Source: Ceratothoa steindachneri (Eukaryota > Arthropoda > Malacostraca > Isopoda > Cymothoidae). From it: a stretch of DNA of 64,000 nt. The notes beneath the pieces were generated by a model that saw only the letters and a program-made list of their open reading frames with translations, was not told the DNA's origin and did not search any database. The stretch covers positions 46,862,394 to 46,926,393 of the forward strand of contig OZ018330.1 of NCBI GenBank assembly GCA_963969495.1. Reading direction: 5' to 3'. A program made the translations under genes and the position numbers. How positions within the stretch are numbered: the first letter of the stretch is position 1; each line of letters starts with the position of its first letter. Positions 45,287 through 57,911 of the stretch are shown one piece after another.

Positions 45287-47340
45287 TTATTGTGGTGTTA
45301 ACTTTAAATTAGTAATTTGATAGATGTAGGAGTGTGAAGGAATCCCCACGTGGAATATCTTTAGCAGAAAGGAACTCTCATGTGCAGCAGAAGGCCCGGC
45401 TAGGCCTAAAGTGGTAAGCCTACCCCCCCCCCCCCTCCCCTTCCACATGCGGTAGTCTCGAATCGAGTATCCCCACGATTCACCTTTATGCGGGCTAAAA
45501 TAGCTCTGCAAGAAGATTCGAGGCCCTTCGAGAGTAGAGCTGTTTCCCGCTAACCCACAACTCCGGGGAAAGCCTCGGACATAAATAACGCTCGACTCCC
45601 GAGAAGAGACAAAGAGTTGAGAAGTCTCGCCAGAACCCAGAAGATTTTTCCATGGTTCCAAGTCAAGTGCTAGCAACAAAGCAAAGTGACAGCTAGACTA
45701 TTTTGTGTATTTGGAATTATCCCCAGCCAGGAGGTAATTCCACTGAACGATCGCCCCGAGTGATTTTCCCGACTTCTTTCATCAACTCCTGCCGAAGCCC
45801 TCCTTATTTTGGGTAGCCAAAATACTCTCCCCTGGACCGGAAGTGACCCCCCCCCCGCTTGCTTTTGGAGAACCGTCATCACTCCAACCTCCCGCTCTGA
45901 AGTCCGAGCAGTCTCACCTCACGTACAGAAGACATCCGTAAGCCAACCCCCCTCCCCTCTTCAGTAACCCAATTGAGTTAATCTTTCCCCCTTCAGTAAC
46001 CCAATTGAGTTAATCTTCCTCCCTTCGTTTATTGATGTGATTTTTGCCCGTTAATTCTCTGAGGTAATTTTACCCTTCAATTCTCATTAATTTTTTTGTG
46101 TAAATAAAGTTCTATTTTTGTACAAGTCTCTTTAAATAACCTTGAACCTTGCCATTGACTATAATTTACCTGACTTCGTTGCACTCTCTCGTTACTCAGC
46201 CCGTCTAACGCGTGGTTTTCCGTCCCTTTTGTCGGTTCGCTTTCAAGTTATTGGTCCTTTCTCATAGATATAATATGGTATTGATATAATGTAATGTCAT
46301 ACCACTTCAAGGAGAATAACCTAATGCTCTCACGTTTCCCTACCTCCCTTCCAGGCGGGCCGCGATATCAAACCTTCCCCTTTCGGCCGGATGTCTGGTG
46401 GCCTCCAGCCGGAAGAACCCAAAGCCATTTCAGCTAACCACCGCATTCCTTCCCGGACTGGTTATTGATTGATGGGAGCCCATCTTAGCTTCCGTTGGTT
46501 TCCGGATGTTTAGAAAGGACGAAATGGAGGAGATTATCAAGCAGCTCTCACCCTAAGAACGGCGCTTGACACCAAATCTACTTATATAGCCATATTAACC
46601 TCTCCTGAGTTTCGGGTATAGAAGAGGAATTCTTTGAACCCTCGGTAGTATAGCTTGCACAGCGTCTGGCGGGGCAGGAATTTCCATCTATCACGGTATT
46701 GTGGTAAATCCTCGAAGCACCAATCTTCAGAGAGGAGATCGGTCCCAGTTAGGGAGGCTCCTAACCCCGTTGGTCTGCAAATCAGTGCGGACCCAGGCCC
46801 GTACTCACATTTTCAGAGCTTAAGCTACAAACAACCTTACTCTGGTTCCCTAAGCGAGAAAACTAGATCCCGGCTTTTCTCCGTGACCCTACGCGTTGAT
46901 AGGTCACTTCGCCCCCCTTCCCTCACAGAAACACCCAAGATTCTTTGGAGTTCACGAGCGTGGGGCTTTCCTTAATAAGAAGCTCCCGTCATCGCCTTCT
47001 TCCAGCAGAATCATGATGGAATTGTGGGATCAGGTCGGTCCCTGGAGAACCTACCTCATTGTCCCCACCCCTTATCTCAACACCTTCACTCAACAGCGCC
47101 ACCCGAACATCAGGTTCCAAGGTAACCCTTCCCTTTCACATTCCCCAACTTCACCGCGAAGCATACCAACATTTAATGTGTATAGGGATTTACATAATGA
47201 ACAGTTATTTACAAGCCATGTGAGATATCCGAGCTTCACTTATTAATTTATCTCTCAAAGATCCTTATTTGTTTATATATATTTGTCTTGTTTAGCGTTC
47301 CTTAAAACTTTATTTTCATATTGTTGCGTATCTTAGTTCC
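45287..47340. other. GC-richer, C-run-rich stretch without identified gene; possibly LTR-derived
   Basis: Contains poly-C runs (about 45,423 and 45,849), a 32-bp tandem duplication at 45,960, and AATAAAGTTCTATTTTTGTA near 46,104, a texture like the LTRs at 11.3 kb. Frames on both strands (45,287-45,882 minus; 46,655-47,246 plus) are Pro/Ser-rich and unlike known proteins. Confidence 0.35.
45960..46018. repeat. 32-bp tandem duplication
   Basis: TTCAGTAACCCAATTGAGTT plus AATCTT occurs twice, at 45,960 and 45,992, separated by a C-rich end. Confidence 0.9.
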
Positions 47341-47481
47341 TTTGGGTCACTTGCTGGCAAAGTTTATTCTAATCCCTCCGTAGACAACCTCTAAGCACTC
47401 TGAGTCAATAAACCCATTCAGGGCACAGGCCGAACGAAGTATAATGATGAGTACGACGACCCCTCCGCATTCGTGATAATA

Positions 47482-47626
<145 letters not shown>

Positions 47627-47640
47627 AGTCGGATAAAACT

Positions 47641-48259
47641 CCAACCACCCCTTGGCCTATTCCTCGACAATGGACTTTGTACACCTAATACTGGGTTATT
47701 AAAATTTTTACAGACTTTATACACATTAGTAGTATTCGAAACACTTTTACGATTGTTATTATTCATATTCAAAAAACTTTACCCGACCGTATGACGTGCG
47801 TTCGTCCGTTATTCCCTCTTGATCCAGGTTGTCCTTTTGAGTTGCGATGGTGGGAGCTGTGTTCGTATCTGGAGACTGGACAAACTCTTGCCAAGTTAGT
47901 TCTCCACTTCGTCCACTTTCGCGGTTCATCTTAGCTCATCCAGCTGCTTGCAGTGGTCCAGTGAGTAGAAAAAAAACTCTTTTTACCATTATAACGGTCG
48001 TTTCGCTTAGGCGACGGTGATGGAATTCACCAGGCCTATCTTTTCCTCAGAAGAGAGTAGGCTTGTGGTCGCGAAATTTGCTATTCCTTGCTCTGCCCGT
48101 TGTCTTTCTCTTCACCCTTCGAGGGGCCACTGGGCATATAGTCTACCTCCTTGGGCGCGAGGAGACCCCCATAACCGGCAAGAAGGCCTTCTTATTCGGG
48201 CCTACCTAATGTCTAGACTTAAGGCTAAGGAAAGATGGACGAAAAAGACTGACTCGGTA
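47641..48259. other. No gene seen
   Basis: No credible reading frame; the small frame at 48,017-48,265 overlaps the start of the repeat that follows. Confidence 0.45.
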
Positions 48260-48910
48260 GGCTAACGATGATAAATGAGTTAACTGATTCTTTCTCTATA
48301 TCTTAGTCTCTCTCTCTTTCTCTCTATCAAGCCCCCTATCCGGGGGGCTTGATTTCTTTCTTTTCTCTAATCTAGGCGTAGGGCGGAGGTAATGATCAAA
48401 AATATGTTCGTTAGTTCCTTTGTTAACTGCTAGGCGAAGTCACAGGTGGTGTGTGCGCTTTTAATGTAATTACACACATTTTTTCCAAGCCGGGCTCTCA
48501 CCCTATATCAATAAGACCGTTTGCATTTCACAGGTCCTCGACAACTTAACCGGTCAAAGCACATACCACCCTATAATTGCTCGGCTTGCCCCTGTTATCT
48601 ATCATTGAATTCTTTTCGTTTTGAAGTTGTTTCCTTGCATGTGTATGTCTGTGTGATCGCGTGGGAACTCCAGCTATTCGCTTGCTTATCTCATGTTTCC
48701 CTTAATAAATTTACAGTTGTGATATCAGTATTGTTTTCTATTTCACATTGGCTTATTACTTATTACATCGCATATTATTTCAGGATCTCATAGGTCAAAC
48801 CAGCTACTCATTGGTAAGGTTCCTCGCTGGGCCTACCTTATCTTGCAATTTGGGTGCTACATGTATACTTTACCTTTCAATTTGGCTGTTACAAGTCTAT
48901 CCAAGCGCGA
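48260..48910 (+). repeat. Dispersed repeat pair, copy 2 (LTR-like)
   Basis: Matches 44,080-44,820 over most of its length. It differs by a short GC hairpin CCCCCTATCCGGGGGG at about 48,330, which replaces another sequence in copy 1. Confidence 0.65.
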
Positions 48911-49329
48911 TTTGTCCTCAGGCCTCTTCTTTTACTACCTCTACCATTACCCTACCTCGATTGAGTCAGGAGTACGGGCATGGGGATGCCTGAGAAACTG
49001 TACTGTTTCTCTTAAAAAAAACAGAAAACGGATACACATGTGTTGATTACAATGTAGACGAGGCATGTCATGTGGAAGGAAAGAGGAAATCAAAGCATTT
49101 AGTGGGCATGTTAGTCCTGTAAGTTAAAATTAAATTTAGTCACAATTTGTTTGACTAAGAGGGTTTGCAGACATGTACTGTGCTGTAATGAACTATGTGA
49201 TGAGTAGAAATTTCTAATTTCTCTCTTAAAGATGGACTATAAGTGTACCGCCGAGTCCTCAAGCTTGTTTCCAAATCTCACCTATGCCAAAATATAACTG
49301 CATAATAATTGGGCTTTACCAATTTTTAT

Positions 49330-49566
49330 GGTGCTACGACATTTGTACATTATCATGAGTTGGTTTACCACCAGTCCCATTTATACACATCTAAAACAGC
49401 AACGATTCGAACCAAATAATAGATATATCCCCAACTTCAACATCGTCTATAAAACCGCCAAAGACCTGATATTAAGAATAACCAATGCTATATTTATTAA
49501 AATATTGAACCCCAAAATTAGCATCAAAGCAGAAGAATTACTCCGTAGTTTAAATCTTTTTTTTTA
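49330..49566 (+). pseudogene. Possible Penelope-like GIY-YIG tail
   Basis: Frame ends with FNIVYKTAKDLILRITNAIF, IKILNPKISIKAEELLRSLN and LFF. The hydrophobic helix followed by a K-x-NPKI-like segment is reminiscent of the C-terminus of Penelope-like endonucleases and of the frame at 28,400-28,594. No upstream reverse transcriptase is seen. A hammerhead-like fold lies about 210 bp downstream on the other strand. Confidence 0.28.
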
Positions 49567-49774
49567 ATAATTCCTCGCTTATACTTATCTCATTTACTAT
49601 TTATTGGCGTCTAAATTTCTATTCCCTATTTTAATTCTACATATTTATTGTAATATATAAATACTCTTTTCTTTTATGTAGTTTTACTTATCATATACTT
49701 TTATTCTCTCACATTCTGAAAAATCTTTATAAAATGAAAAACAAATTTTCAAGAGAGAACTCTTTTGATTCACG

Positions 49775-49822
49775 AGTACAGGACTAGTTTCGGAGCGACA
49801 CGCTCCAATCTTTAGCTGTACT
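49775..49822 (-). other. Hammerhead-ribozyme-like fold (core partly mutated)
   Basis: On the minus strand, 5' to 3': stem I strand AGTACAG; CTAAAGA in the place of CTGATGA; TT; stem II GGAGCG-TGT-CGCTCC (six perfect pairs); GAAAC; TA; GTC; stem I return strand CTGTACT (seven pairs with the first). The order stem I, core, stem II, GAAAC, tiny stem III, GTC, stem I is that of type I hammerheads found in Penelope-like elements and retrozymes. Two changes in the first core strand should impair cleavage. Confidence 0.5.
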
Positions 49823-50120
49823 AAGAATAAGAAAATATTAACTTATCAGATTCCTTTTATACAAAATGATAGAGAAAAAGAAAATAACTGCAAAGATTTG
49901 ACAATATTTGTATTTTGTATTTAAAGCAGATAAAAATTCCACAACACATTAGACTTTTAAGAATCCCATCCCACGCTCTCTAAGCCTTCGATCATTTCGA
50001 TATCTGTAGCACATTTATACTCTTAACAAAAGAAAATAGGCCATTTTTCTCCTCTATATAATATCTAGGTTAAATTTATTCCATCACAATCTAAAGATGT
50101 CATTTGTAAGATAACAGGGT

Positions 50121-50380
50121 CAGCTGACCAAAGTCGCGTGCTCTCTCTTACTCTGATTTATAACCTTAGGACCTTCGATACTTTCAATAATTCCCGGACT
50201 ATCCTGTAGAGGACTTTGGCAATTATATAATTCGAAAGATAATATAAAAAAAGATAAGGCTTTCAAATTTCGTTAGAATCGGCGGAATAGATACAATGTT
50301 ATTACTAAAACAAAAAAAGATAAACCGGGACCGATCGACCAAGGAAATAGTGAGATATAGAATCGCCCGCGATAAGACAC
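50121..50380 (+). repeat. SINE-like dispersed repeat, copy 4
   Basis: Starts CAGCTGACCAAAGTCGCGTG, contains TTTCGTTAGAATCGGCGGAA and ends CGCCCGCGATAAGAC. Single-body version of the repeat at 18,694, giving the best view of its full length. Confidence 0.65.
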
Positions 50381-50563
50381 GAACGCGACTTAAAGTAAAA
50401 TTCACTGTACAATGAATACAATTTAGATTTAAAGCATCGTATCTATTTCCTAAAAAAAGATATTGGAAAAACTAGTGAAAAATCATCATCGATAACCTTT
50501 TAAAATATTCTTATTATGACAGCCTTTCTTTCACTAATGTCTTTTGTTTTCCAAATATACATA

Positions 50564-51505
50564 CGAGGGGCGGTCAATAAGTTTTGCAATTCGGATATAA
50601 GAAAACGAGATATGAGGAAAAGTGTTTTACTATTTTTCAATATAACTACCCTCAACTTCAATGCACTTGCGCCACTTGTCCCTGAGGCTTCGAATTCCTG
50701 ACAACCAGAAATCTCCCGACTGCTGTTCAATCCACTCCTGGACGGCGAGCTAGACAGTTTCATCGTCCCCAAACCGGCGTCCACGAAGTGCAGCCTTGAG
50801 CTGACGGAATAAAAAGTAGTCGCTGGGGGCCAAATCTGGACTGTAGGGGGTTGGTTGAGCTCCTCGGTTCCAGACTCGCGCAGGGCAGCTTGTGCAACTC
50901 TGGCCTCGTGGACTTTGACGACGTTGAAGTCAATCATGGGGCGTGAGGTTTCTAGGGTTTCAACGGGCAGAGAGACCTTGGTCATGGCCAAATTATCGTG
51001 GATGATGTTGATAACACTTCCATGTGATATTCCAAGTTCTCGCTCGATTTCTCTGACCATTACCCGTCGATTTTCGAGGATGATCCTCTCCACACGGGCC
51101 ACATTGTTTTCGTTGGTCACGTCTGACGGGCGTCCTGGACGGGCGTCATCTTCAAAGGACTCACGACCATGGCAAAACTCCCTATTCCAGCGAGCAATGG
51201 TTGCATAGGAAGGGGCAGCGTCGTGTACACTGAAACTATGCGTTCATGGATTTCTTTTGCATTCTTGCCTTCCTTGGTCGAAAGTTTGATCACTGCGCGG
51301 TGCTCAACCTTCTCCATTGTTGAAAAATTTGTGACTGACGATCTGCGATCAGCTACTGCTTCTTAAATAGACGAGGCAGGAGCGTGCGGCTGCATGTCCT
51401 AACTTGTCATAACTTGTCATAACTTGTCCTAACACCCCCACAAACAGCCATCCCCCTTCCTCTGTTTTGCCATACTGATTCCCAAAACTTATTGACCACC
51501 CCTCG
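50564..51505 (-). mobile_element. mariner deletion derivative, copy C (942 bp)
   Basis: Ends CGAGGGGCGGTCAATAAGTT and complement AACTTATTGACCACCCCTCG, with TA on both sides (50,562-50,563; 51,506-51,507). The minus strand starts at an ATG near 51,317 (MEKVEHRAVIKLSTKEGKNA), goes on to NNVARVERIILENRRVMVRE and LGISHGSVINIIHDNLAMTK, then meets the shared junction (SRPMIDFNVVKVHEARVAQA). The C-terminal part LDLAPSDYFLF-like and WIEQQSGDF-like is in another frame. Transposase lost the first two catalytic Asp regions; one further shift near 51,230. Confidence 0.9.
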
Positions 51506-51507
51506 TA

Positions 51508-52299
51508 GGTTAGGAGCGAATAGTGCCTTGGTTACAGTTTCATTTGCTTTATTTATAACAATATATTCAACTCAATGATATGCATTCAGTAAAAGTTACA
51601 ACAGAAACTTAATAAAGTTAATTAAATCTGTTCATTTGAGGTCAAACATGGAAAGCCTTTATTTTCCAGATTACTTATTGATCTGATTTTTCATAGTGCT
51701 GAAATAGAATTTAATCTTTGGGGGAAAAAATCTGAAAACTTCCTTTTATAATATGGAGATTAGGCTCCTGATAAGCATACTGCTGAAAAGACTTTATACG
51801 ACCTTTGCAGGACTAATTTGTATGTGAAGCAAAAGAATGCAATAATTGCTAGGACACATTTAAGAGTTCTTACCTATAAAGCAAGAATCTATATTAGCTA
51901 AAAATATGAGAATGGAGCTTATCTGGAGCATTTTATAACATAACATAACATAAAATAAAGGATGAAAAAAGTCACTCGGGAAAGTCAAAGTCCTCAGTGT
52001 ATTATCTTTTTCTTTAATCCGACAGTGAACTGACCAATTAACTACAACTATAGAACTCTATTAGTAATATATGCTCAATAGTAGGCCAGCAGTTCATTCG
52101 ATAAACAAGACTAAGATTCTGTATTTGCTACAGCTACAACTAGTGATTCTATGGCTGACCAATCCCTTGTAGAACGAAGAGCCTAGCGAAAAGCCTGTCG
52201 AAAAATTGGCCATTGGGCAAAGCTCTGCCCCTCTAAAGCAATCAGAAAGGTCATAGAATTTATACTTTTACATTCTCTCTACTCAATCAGTGGTACATG
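51508..52299. other. No gene seen
   Basis: AT-rich; no credible frame. Confidence 0.5.
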
Positions 52300-52855
52300 T
52301 AAAAAAAGCTTGAAAAATATTGTTAGTGTCATCTAACAAATCTCACTGCTTGAGTCTCGAAGTTAAAAGCTCGGCATTGAACTTTGTGAGACCAAGATCT
52401 CTGACAAGTTCGTTGAGATATTTTTGGTTGGGTTAGTATTGGTTTCTCTCCTTTTTTGAACCTCTGTAATCTGGATCAATGATTTCATCCTCTTCTGAAC
52501 TGCTTTTCCTTTCTAAAAACTGCTGTTCTCTTTTTAGAAGAGTGGGTACGGGTAGCTCAGAACAGTGTGGCACTGGCGCAATAAATGAGTGAAAGGCTGG
52601 ATACATGATAACAGGCGCATTTTTGCCTGCTCGACATTTGGAAAGGTTCACCATGAAGAAGAAACAATTGCTTGAGTGGTTAGTTAGTTCCTTCCAAATT
52701 CGTGGGATTGCGAAATTCAAAGCTCTCTGTTCTCTTCTGTACCATCCTGTAAAAAATAAAATGAAAACCTAAGTATAAATATACAAATATTTTTTTACTC
52801 AGTGTTATTAGAAATGTTAAAGAAATAAAAAAATCCCGTATCCAAATAAAAAAAA

Positions 52856-52933
<78 letters not shown>

Positions 52934-53142
52934 CCTTCTAGAGTTCTTTTGCAAAGCTTGCAGGTGAAATGAGTTAACCAAGGTTTGTCTTGATCTCCGA
53001 CTGGCATGCTGAAATATGCCATGTAAGCCTCACACATTTTAGCAGATCTCTCTGCAGAGTACTTTTTCTCTCTTGTTTTAATAAATTCGCCGCAGACATA
53101 GCAAAATGTGCCTGTCGCTTGCTTACAGCTTCTTGATGTCAT
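52300..53142 (-). pseudogene. Family X copy 3: N-terminal half, two exons with intact intron
   Basis: ATG at 53,142 (MTSRSCKQATGTFCYVCGEF). Exon 1 (53,142-52,935) continues IKTREKKYSAERSAKMCEAY, MAYFSMPVGDQDKPW, CKLCKRTLEG. A GT-AG intron of 188 nt (52,934-52,747) contains a (TA)n tract. Exon 2 joins in phase as GWYRREQRALNFAIPRIWKE and goes on SSNCFFFMVNLSKCRAGKNA, SFIAPVPHCSELPVP, then EED-rich sequence, and breaks down after LNELVRDLGLTKFNAELLTS with a stop (about 52,340). The first 230 or so codons are open, so this is the best preserved N-terminus of the three; the C-terminal half is missing. Confidence 0.72.
52859..52931. repeat. (TA)n microsatellite inside an intron
   Basis: Fills most of the first half of the 188-nt intron of the family X copy 3, starting four bases after its GT. 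Confidence 0.95.
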
Positions 53143-54020
53143 GTGTGACAAATTCTTCTATCAATGACGAGTGACGATGTCTCCGCTATGACGACTAGAG
53201 TTAAACTGATCTGTTGAGTAAACATTCTTTGTATTTATACAGCCATCTATGTTGTCACAACGTTCTAGAAATTCTTCAAACATATATAAATTCAAGAAAG
53301 TTCTAGAAAGCTCTAAGTTTATTTTTCACCAAATTAGTGCTGAATCTATATGGAATGTAAGAGAACTGCCATTGCTGTCCAGGTTGCCAAAGAAATATAA
53401 GGGAAATAATAGCTATTACTACTGTATTACTGTTTCTATAACTTTTTAAGTTTAGTATATCATGTTTATACCTTAACTGAAAAAAATAACCCTTGAAACT
53501 TTTTATATATTTTTACTATTTGCATCAAAATAATGTTATTTTATCCTAAATGGACTAATTGAAAATTCAATGTCCTATCCACAAAAGCAAAGTTTTGGGA
53601 TTAAATTGACTTTTTTTATTTAATAGAGCAAAAAACAATTGGGAATTAACACTTTTAACCCAATGACAAAACAAGAGTGAAATTTTATTATTAATGAACA
53701 ACAGATTTAAGGCCTAGTCGACACACAATCACTAAGCCCTTTTGAAGAATGAACTAGCTCATTAACTACAGCTTAAAATTGATCCAGTAGAGCAAAACAT
53801 TCTCTTCGCAATGTTTTCATTAACAGCGGCCATAAATGAGTTATGGAATGCCGATTTGAATTTAAATAATTGTATCATCCTGGAATTTGTATGGCTGTAT
53901 TAAATGACTTATGTTGTGTTGTTATTCCCACTATAGATTTCTTTGAGCAACATTCCCCGGTTATAATTGATTATGACGAAGAAAGGTCGTAGCTCAAATT
54001 ACTAATCGTTCTACTTGTTT
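53143..54020. other. No gene seen
   Basis: AT-rich; no credible frame. Confidence 0.5.
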
Positions 54021-54025
54021 CTCTA

Positions 54026-54214
54026 GTGTCAGATGGGGCAGAACTACTGATAATGGCAAATACGAAGAAGGCTGCTAAACTAAGAGCTCCGAAGTCTGGA
54101 CAATTGACTTCAACTGATTTCGAATTCATCGCTCAAGAGATGAGCCATCTTCTTCTCTCTGAAGATATTATTGAGCCGAGAGTACATCCCGTGGAGAGCA
54201 CATGTAATCATTGA
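54026..54214 (+). pseudogene. Possible gypsy RT N-terminal fragment
   Basis: Frame (no ATG at its beginning) reads KLRAPKSGQLTSTDFEFIAQ and EMSHLLLSEDIIEPRVHPVE. The E-x-LL-x3-IIEP pattern is the entry to gypsy-type reverse transcriptase. It ends at once, with a leader-like motif AATCTGGCGACTGCACATCT at 54,239. Short and truncated, hence low confidence. Confidence 0.33.
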
Positions 54215-57200
54215 GAGGGATTTTTTTATGGCCCCAATCTGGCGACTGCACATCTGCGGATAAATTTTGTTCTATTCAGCTAATTTTGAAAAACCTTTCC
54301 TCATACGTAATTTATTCTGTACTATAGGTTGTCGTACATCACTTTTGGAAACCTTGTTTTTTCCCCGAGTACAAGTTATGGAAGATGTTCTAATAGGAAC
54401 ACATGCGTTCGGATATTCTTGCAAGGTACAGTATATTATGATCTTGATGAGTATCAACTTTTAAAAATGTTTACTATGATAAAGAAGCTCACAAAGTATA
54501 GAATCCTTTTAACATTTATCGTTAAAAGTGATGCGGAGGTACTTAGCTCCACGGGGGTGAGCATCAGCATATCCCCCAAAGAGCGTTTAGCTCGTGACGC
54601 CGGGGAAAGTTTGTGTCCACGCTCTCTCGGATTGACCCCTTTGCCTCGATGTCAGAAATCCCATGACAGATCCACTAGTGATTAGGCTATTGAGAGGTCC
54701 GTCATTCTCATGTTTCTGAGGTATCTTACAGAGAAATCAAAATTATGTTTACGAGTATCTTAAGGGTTTTTTTTACCCCTTCCTGTAAAAAGATATGGAA
54801 GTGAATGACTTTTGTGATTCATTCTGGCTCGCTCCTTGTACTCAGGACGACTTCGTGAGCACAGACTTGTGCAATATTTGACTTCTTGGAAGAGGATAGC
54901 CTCCCCCATTTTATTTAGCTCTCTTTTGGATTGGTCGTATGGGCTCTCTTTGGAAATGGTCGCAAGCTCCCCAACGCCAGAGTTTGCTTCCCTCTTTTTC
55001 TTGTTTTTGTTGTTCGGTGGTTTTGTTTTCTTTTTTTCCTATGTTTTGAATTTTAAAATAGCCTCGCACTAGGATGAAATTCCATTTCAGTGCCCTGTAC
55101 CCTTGGTTGCAATCGCCAGATGGGCGAGTTAAAAAAAACGTTGTGGCTCGATCGATATCTACTTCAAGAGCAAACCTTGAGGGATGGGAGCCCCCTTCTT
55201 GACTTGGAAACGGTCTGAGTTGTCATAATTTGTGCGCGTCCACCTCTTAAACCCACCCAGAAACCCTGTAATCACAGAGGTTTCGATTGCATTAAGATCA
55301 AGGAAGTTTCCAAGCCATGTACACATATATGTAGTATTGGTGAACTAGTCACTTCGTTACTTGCAAAAGGCCACATGAAGCTCTATGTACAACTCATGCT
55401 GGAAAACTCATGGATCGTCACCGAAATGCTTATAAATACATAGATCCTTCGTAGTCTTTGCTCTTTGGGGTAAATTTGGTACCATTCGGTCTTTATATGT
55501 GTTTTCCCCGAACGAAATTTGAGTCAGCCAAAGCATTTTGGCTAGGGAGGGGTGGTATATCAAGAACCAGAACAGAAAAAATTGGAAACCCTCAATTTTG
55601 CGCAAAGCAAAGCCAATGCAATCGATAGAGTGGTTATAAATCTACAAACCTCTTTTATCTTTTCGCAAAAATGGTCGGAATTCATATTTGTTCAAAATTT
55701 TTCTCGTAAATGAAAATGTTTTGATAAGTTTTATATATCTCCGCATCAGTTTATTTATGAGCCAGATATACATTTTTTTGTTCACAGAAGCTATATAAAT
55801 ATATATATATACATATATATATATATAATAATAATAATTTAGAGCAAAGTTGAGCTTCATATTTAAATGACCTCGTGCATTTTATTCAGTTGATTAAATT
55901 TTCCGAAATTTTGACAATGTTATCAAAATTAATGACGAGACAACTGCAGCTCTTGATAGGCGTGGATAGATTCATTTGGTTGACAAAAGCTCCGCCTCAT
56001 AAATTGCAATAAAAGTCGGCGACTTTCAAAGATTTCCTATTTACAGGCTCATAGGGGCAAGGGGAGGATTTTTAGGAGGCAAAGCAGAGGAACAACGCTT
56101 CTTCTAACGTTGCCTTATCCATTGTCCTCGAAGCCTAATTGTTTTATTTCCACTCTGCAAAGCAATTCTAAAGTTCAGATAGTTTTGTTTATCTCTGGCT
56201 ACCTGTATACAGATTTCTGGAGTTTTCTTTTTTTTAAATATAATGTTAAGGATGGTTCCTGATTAAGGTTTTGAAAAGTTCCTATAAACATAAGTGAATT
56301 TAGATGAATTGAAAATGTATGGAAAAAGATAAGCTAGGGAGCCATAGGAAACAACTCTACTGAACTTGCCTCCATTTTCCAATGAAGCCAGATCCTTATT
56401 CGGATTGATTAGGGCAATCAATTAGTCAGTTGTTAACGTTAACAGACGATTTGATTATTTTCATACATTTCGATTACAGTCTCCGACTGTGAATCAAATA
56501 CAAGACCTCAGAACGAAGTCTTCATCCGTTCCAACATGACCCCCATGTCAGTCACTGTCTTCGAGCGAAGACCTCAGCATGTTACAACACGACCATGGGT
56601 TGAAGAACTAATCAATTATCATATCAGTTTCGATAACAATAATCCAATCCTCTTTCTCTGTACTAAACTTGCATTGCCATGAATACCATATTTATGGAAG
56701 TAAAACCCGTACAAGTCGGGACATATATAGGTATAAGCAATAAGGTATATGCATAAAGAGAAAAACCTTATTTCCCCCCTGATTTTCCATTGCAAATAGA
56801 CTTGTAAAACAAGACAGGGGGGATTCGCCGATGACTTATAGTCCTCTTATTCGGAGATTTGATCGTAGCAAATGGAAAGAGTCTTATTTATATGCAAAGA
56901 TTTCCACAAATATGATGATTGACGTTTAGCTCGAGCGAGGAGGACGGAGACTTATGCCCTGGTGGCATTCGCCTGATGGGCGCTGTAAGGAAAAAAAATC
57001 CAGCGAGGAGGACAGTACTCAGAAAAGAGTACTTCCGAACAATTTTCTAGAGTAATCGTGTCTCAAGGGGATACCAAAGAGGGTAAAAGGATGGTCCATG
57101 GAACTCGCTGTCAATTTATCGCAAAGAAAAACGGAGTCCAAAGAAATAAAAACCGGATAATTGCAATAAAGAGACTGTATTTATTTATTTATTTTATTTA

Positions 57201-57911
57201 CTATATATTTGTTTATTCATTAATTTGTTTCTATTTGTTTATAATTTATTTTTTTAAGTGTGGCAATTAAGAGAAAGCAAAAATATGTGGAAGATACGTA
57301 CATCGAATGACCCAAAGATGAGACTATTTAGTGTGTAGAGAATCCGAAAGAGGTTTTTCTCAAATATTTAGTAGATAAAAGAAAGGAAGACATCAATAGT
57401 GGTATGATCAGCCAGATAAAACAGAATGCCGTCTGTTTCCCATGCCCCCCCCCCCGTAACTTGTCGTCGTAAGTCGTCAAAGATCTCGTCAGCAGATCTA
57501 CCTTCGTTAAGCTTTGGCCCCTTTTCAGAGGAAAGTTATCAAGCCCCTTTCTTCCCAGAGAGTTGTATGGCCCTCTCATCTTCACCAGCCCTTCAAGATT
57601 CCTGTTCTTTCGAGACTGAGACTTCCTGCCGATTAGCACAATCGCCGTGAGTTGAGATTACGTCTCTCTGGAGCAGGGAAAATCTTATTCTTCATCACAA
57701 AGTAATCTAACCCCATCCTCAACTCCTCCGAGTCAGGACTCCCGGAAGTATCTTATTGAAGACCTACGTCTTTGTCTTGCACCCGCGCATCCAATTCACC
57801 CGCGCTTAAAGGTAAAAGTGATCGTGTATGGTCATCCAAAAATTACCTCGTTAATCTTCACTTAATTCATTTATAATTAATTTGTTCCCCCCTTTTGTGT
57901 GTATATATATA
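54215..57911. other. No gene recognised; scattered LTR-leader-like motifs
   Basis: Minor frames (54,329-54,685; 54,836-55,072; 57,328-57,650) show no motif. Leader-like CTGGCGACTGC relatives occur at 54,241 (plus), 55,108-55,125 (minus, ATCTGGCGATTGCAA) and 56,958-56,985 (minus, ATCAGGCGAATGCCACCAG). A short (TA)n lies at 55,798-55,826 and a T-rich run at 57,176-57,255. Confidence 0.4.
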
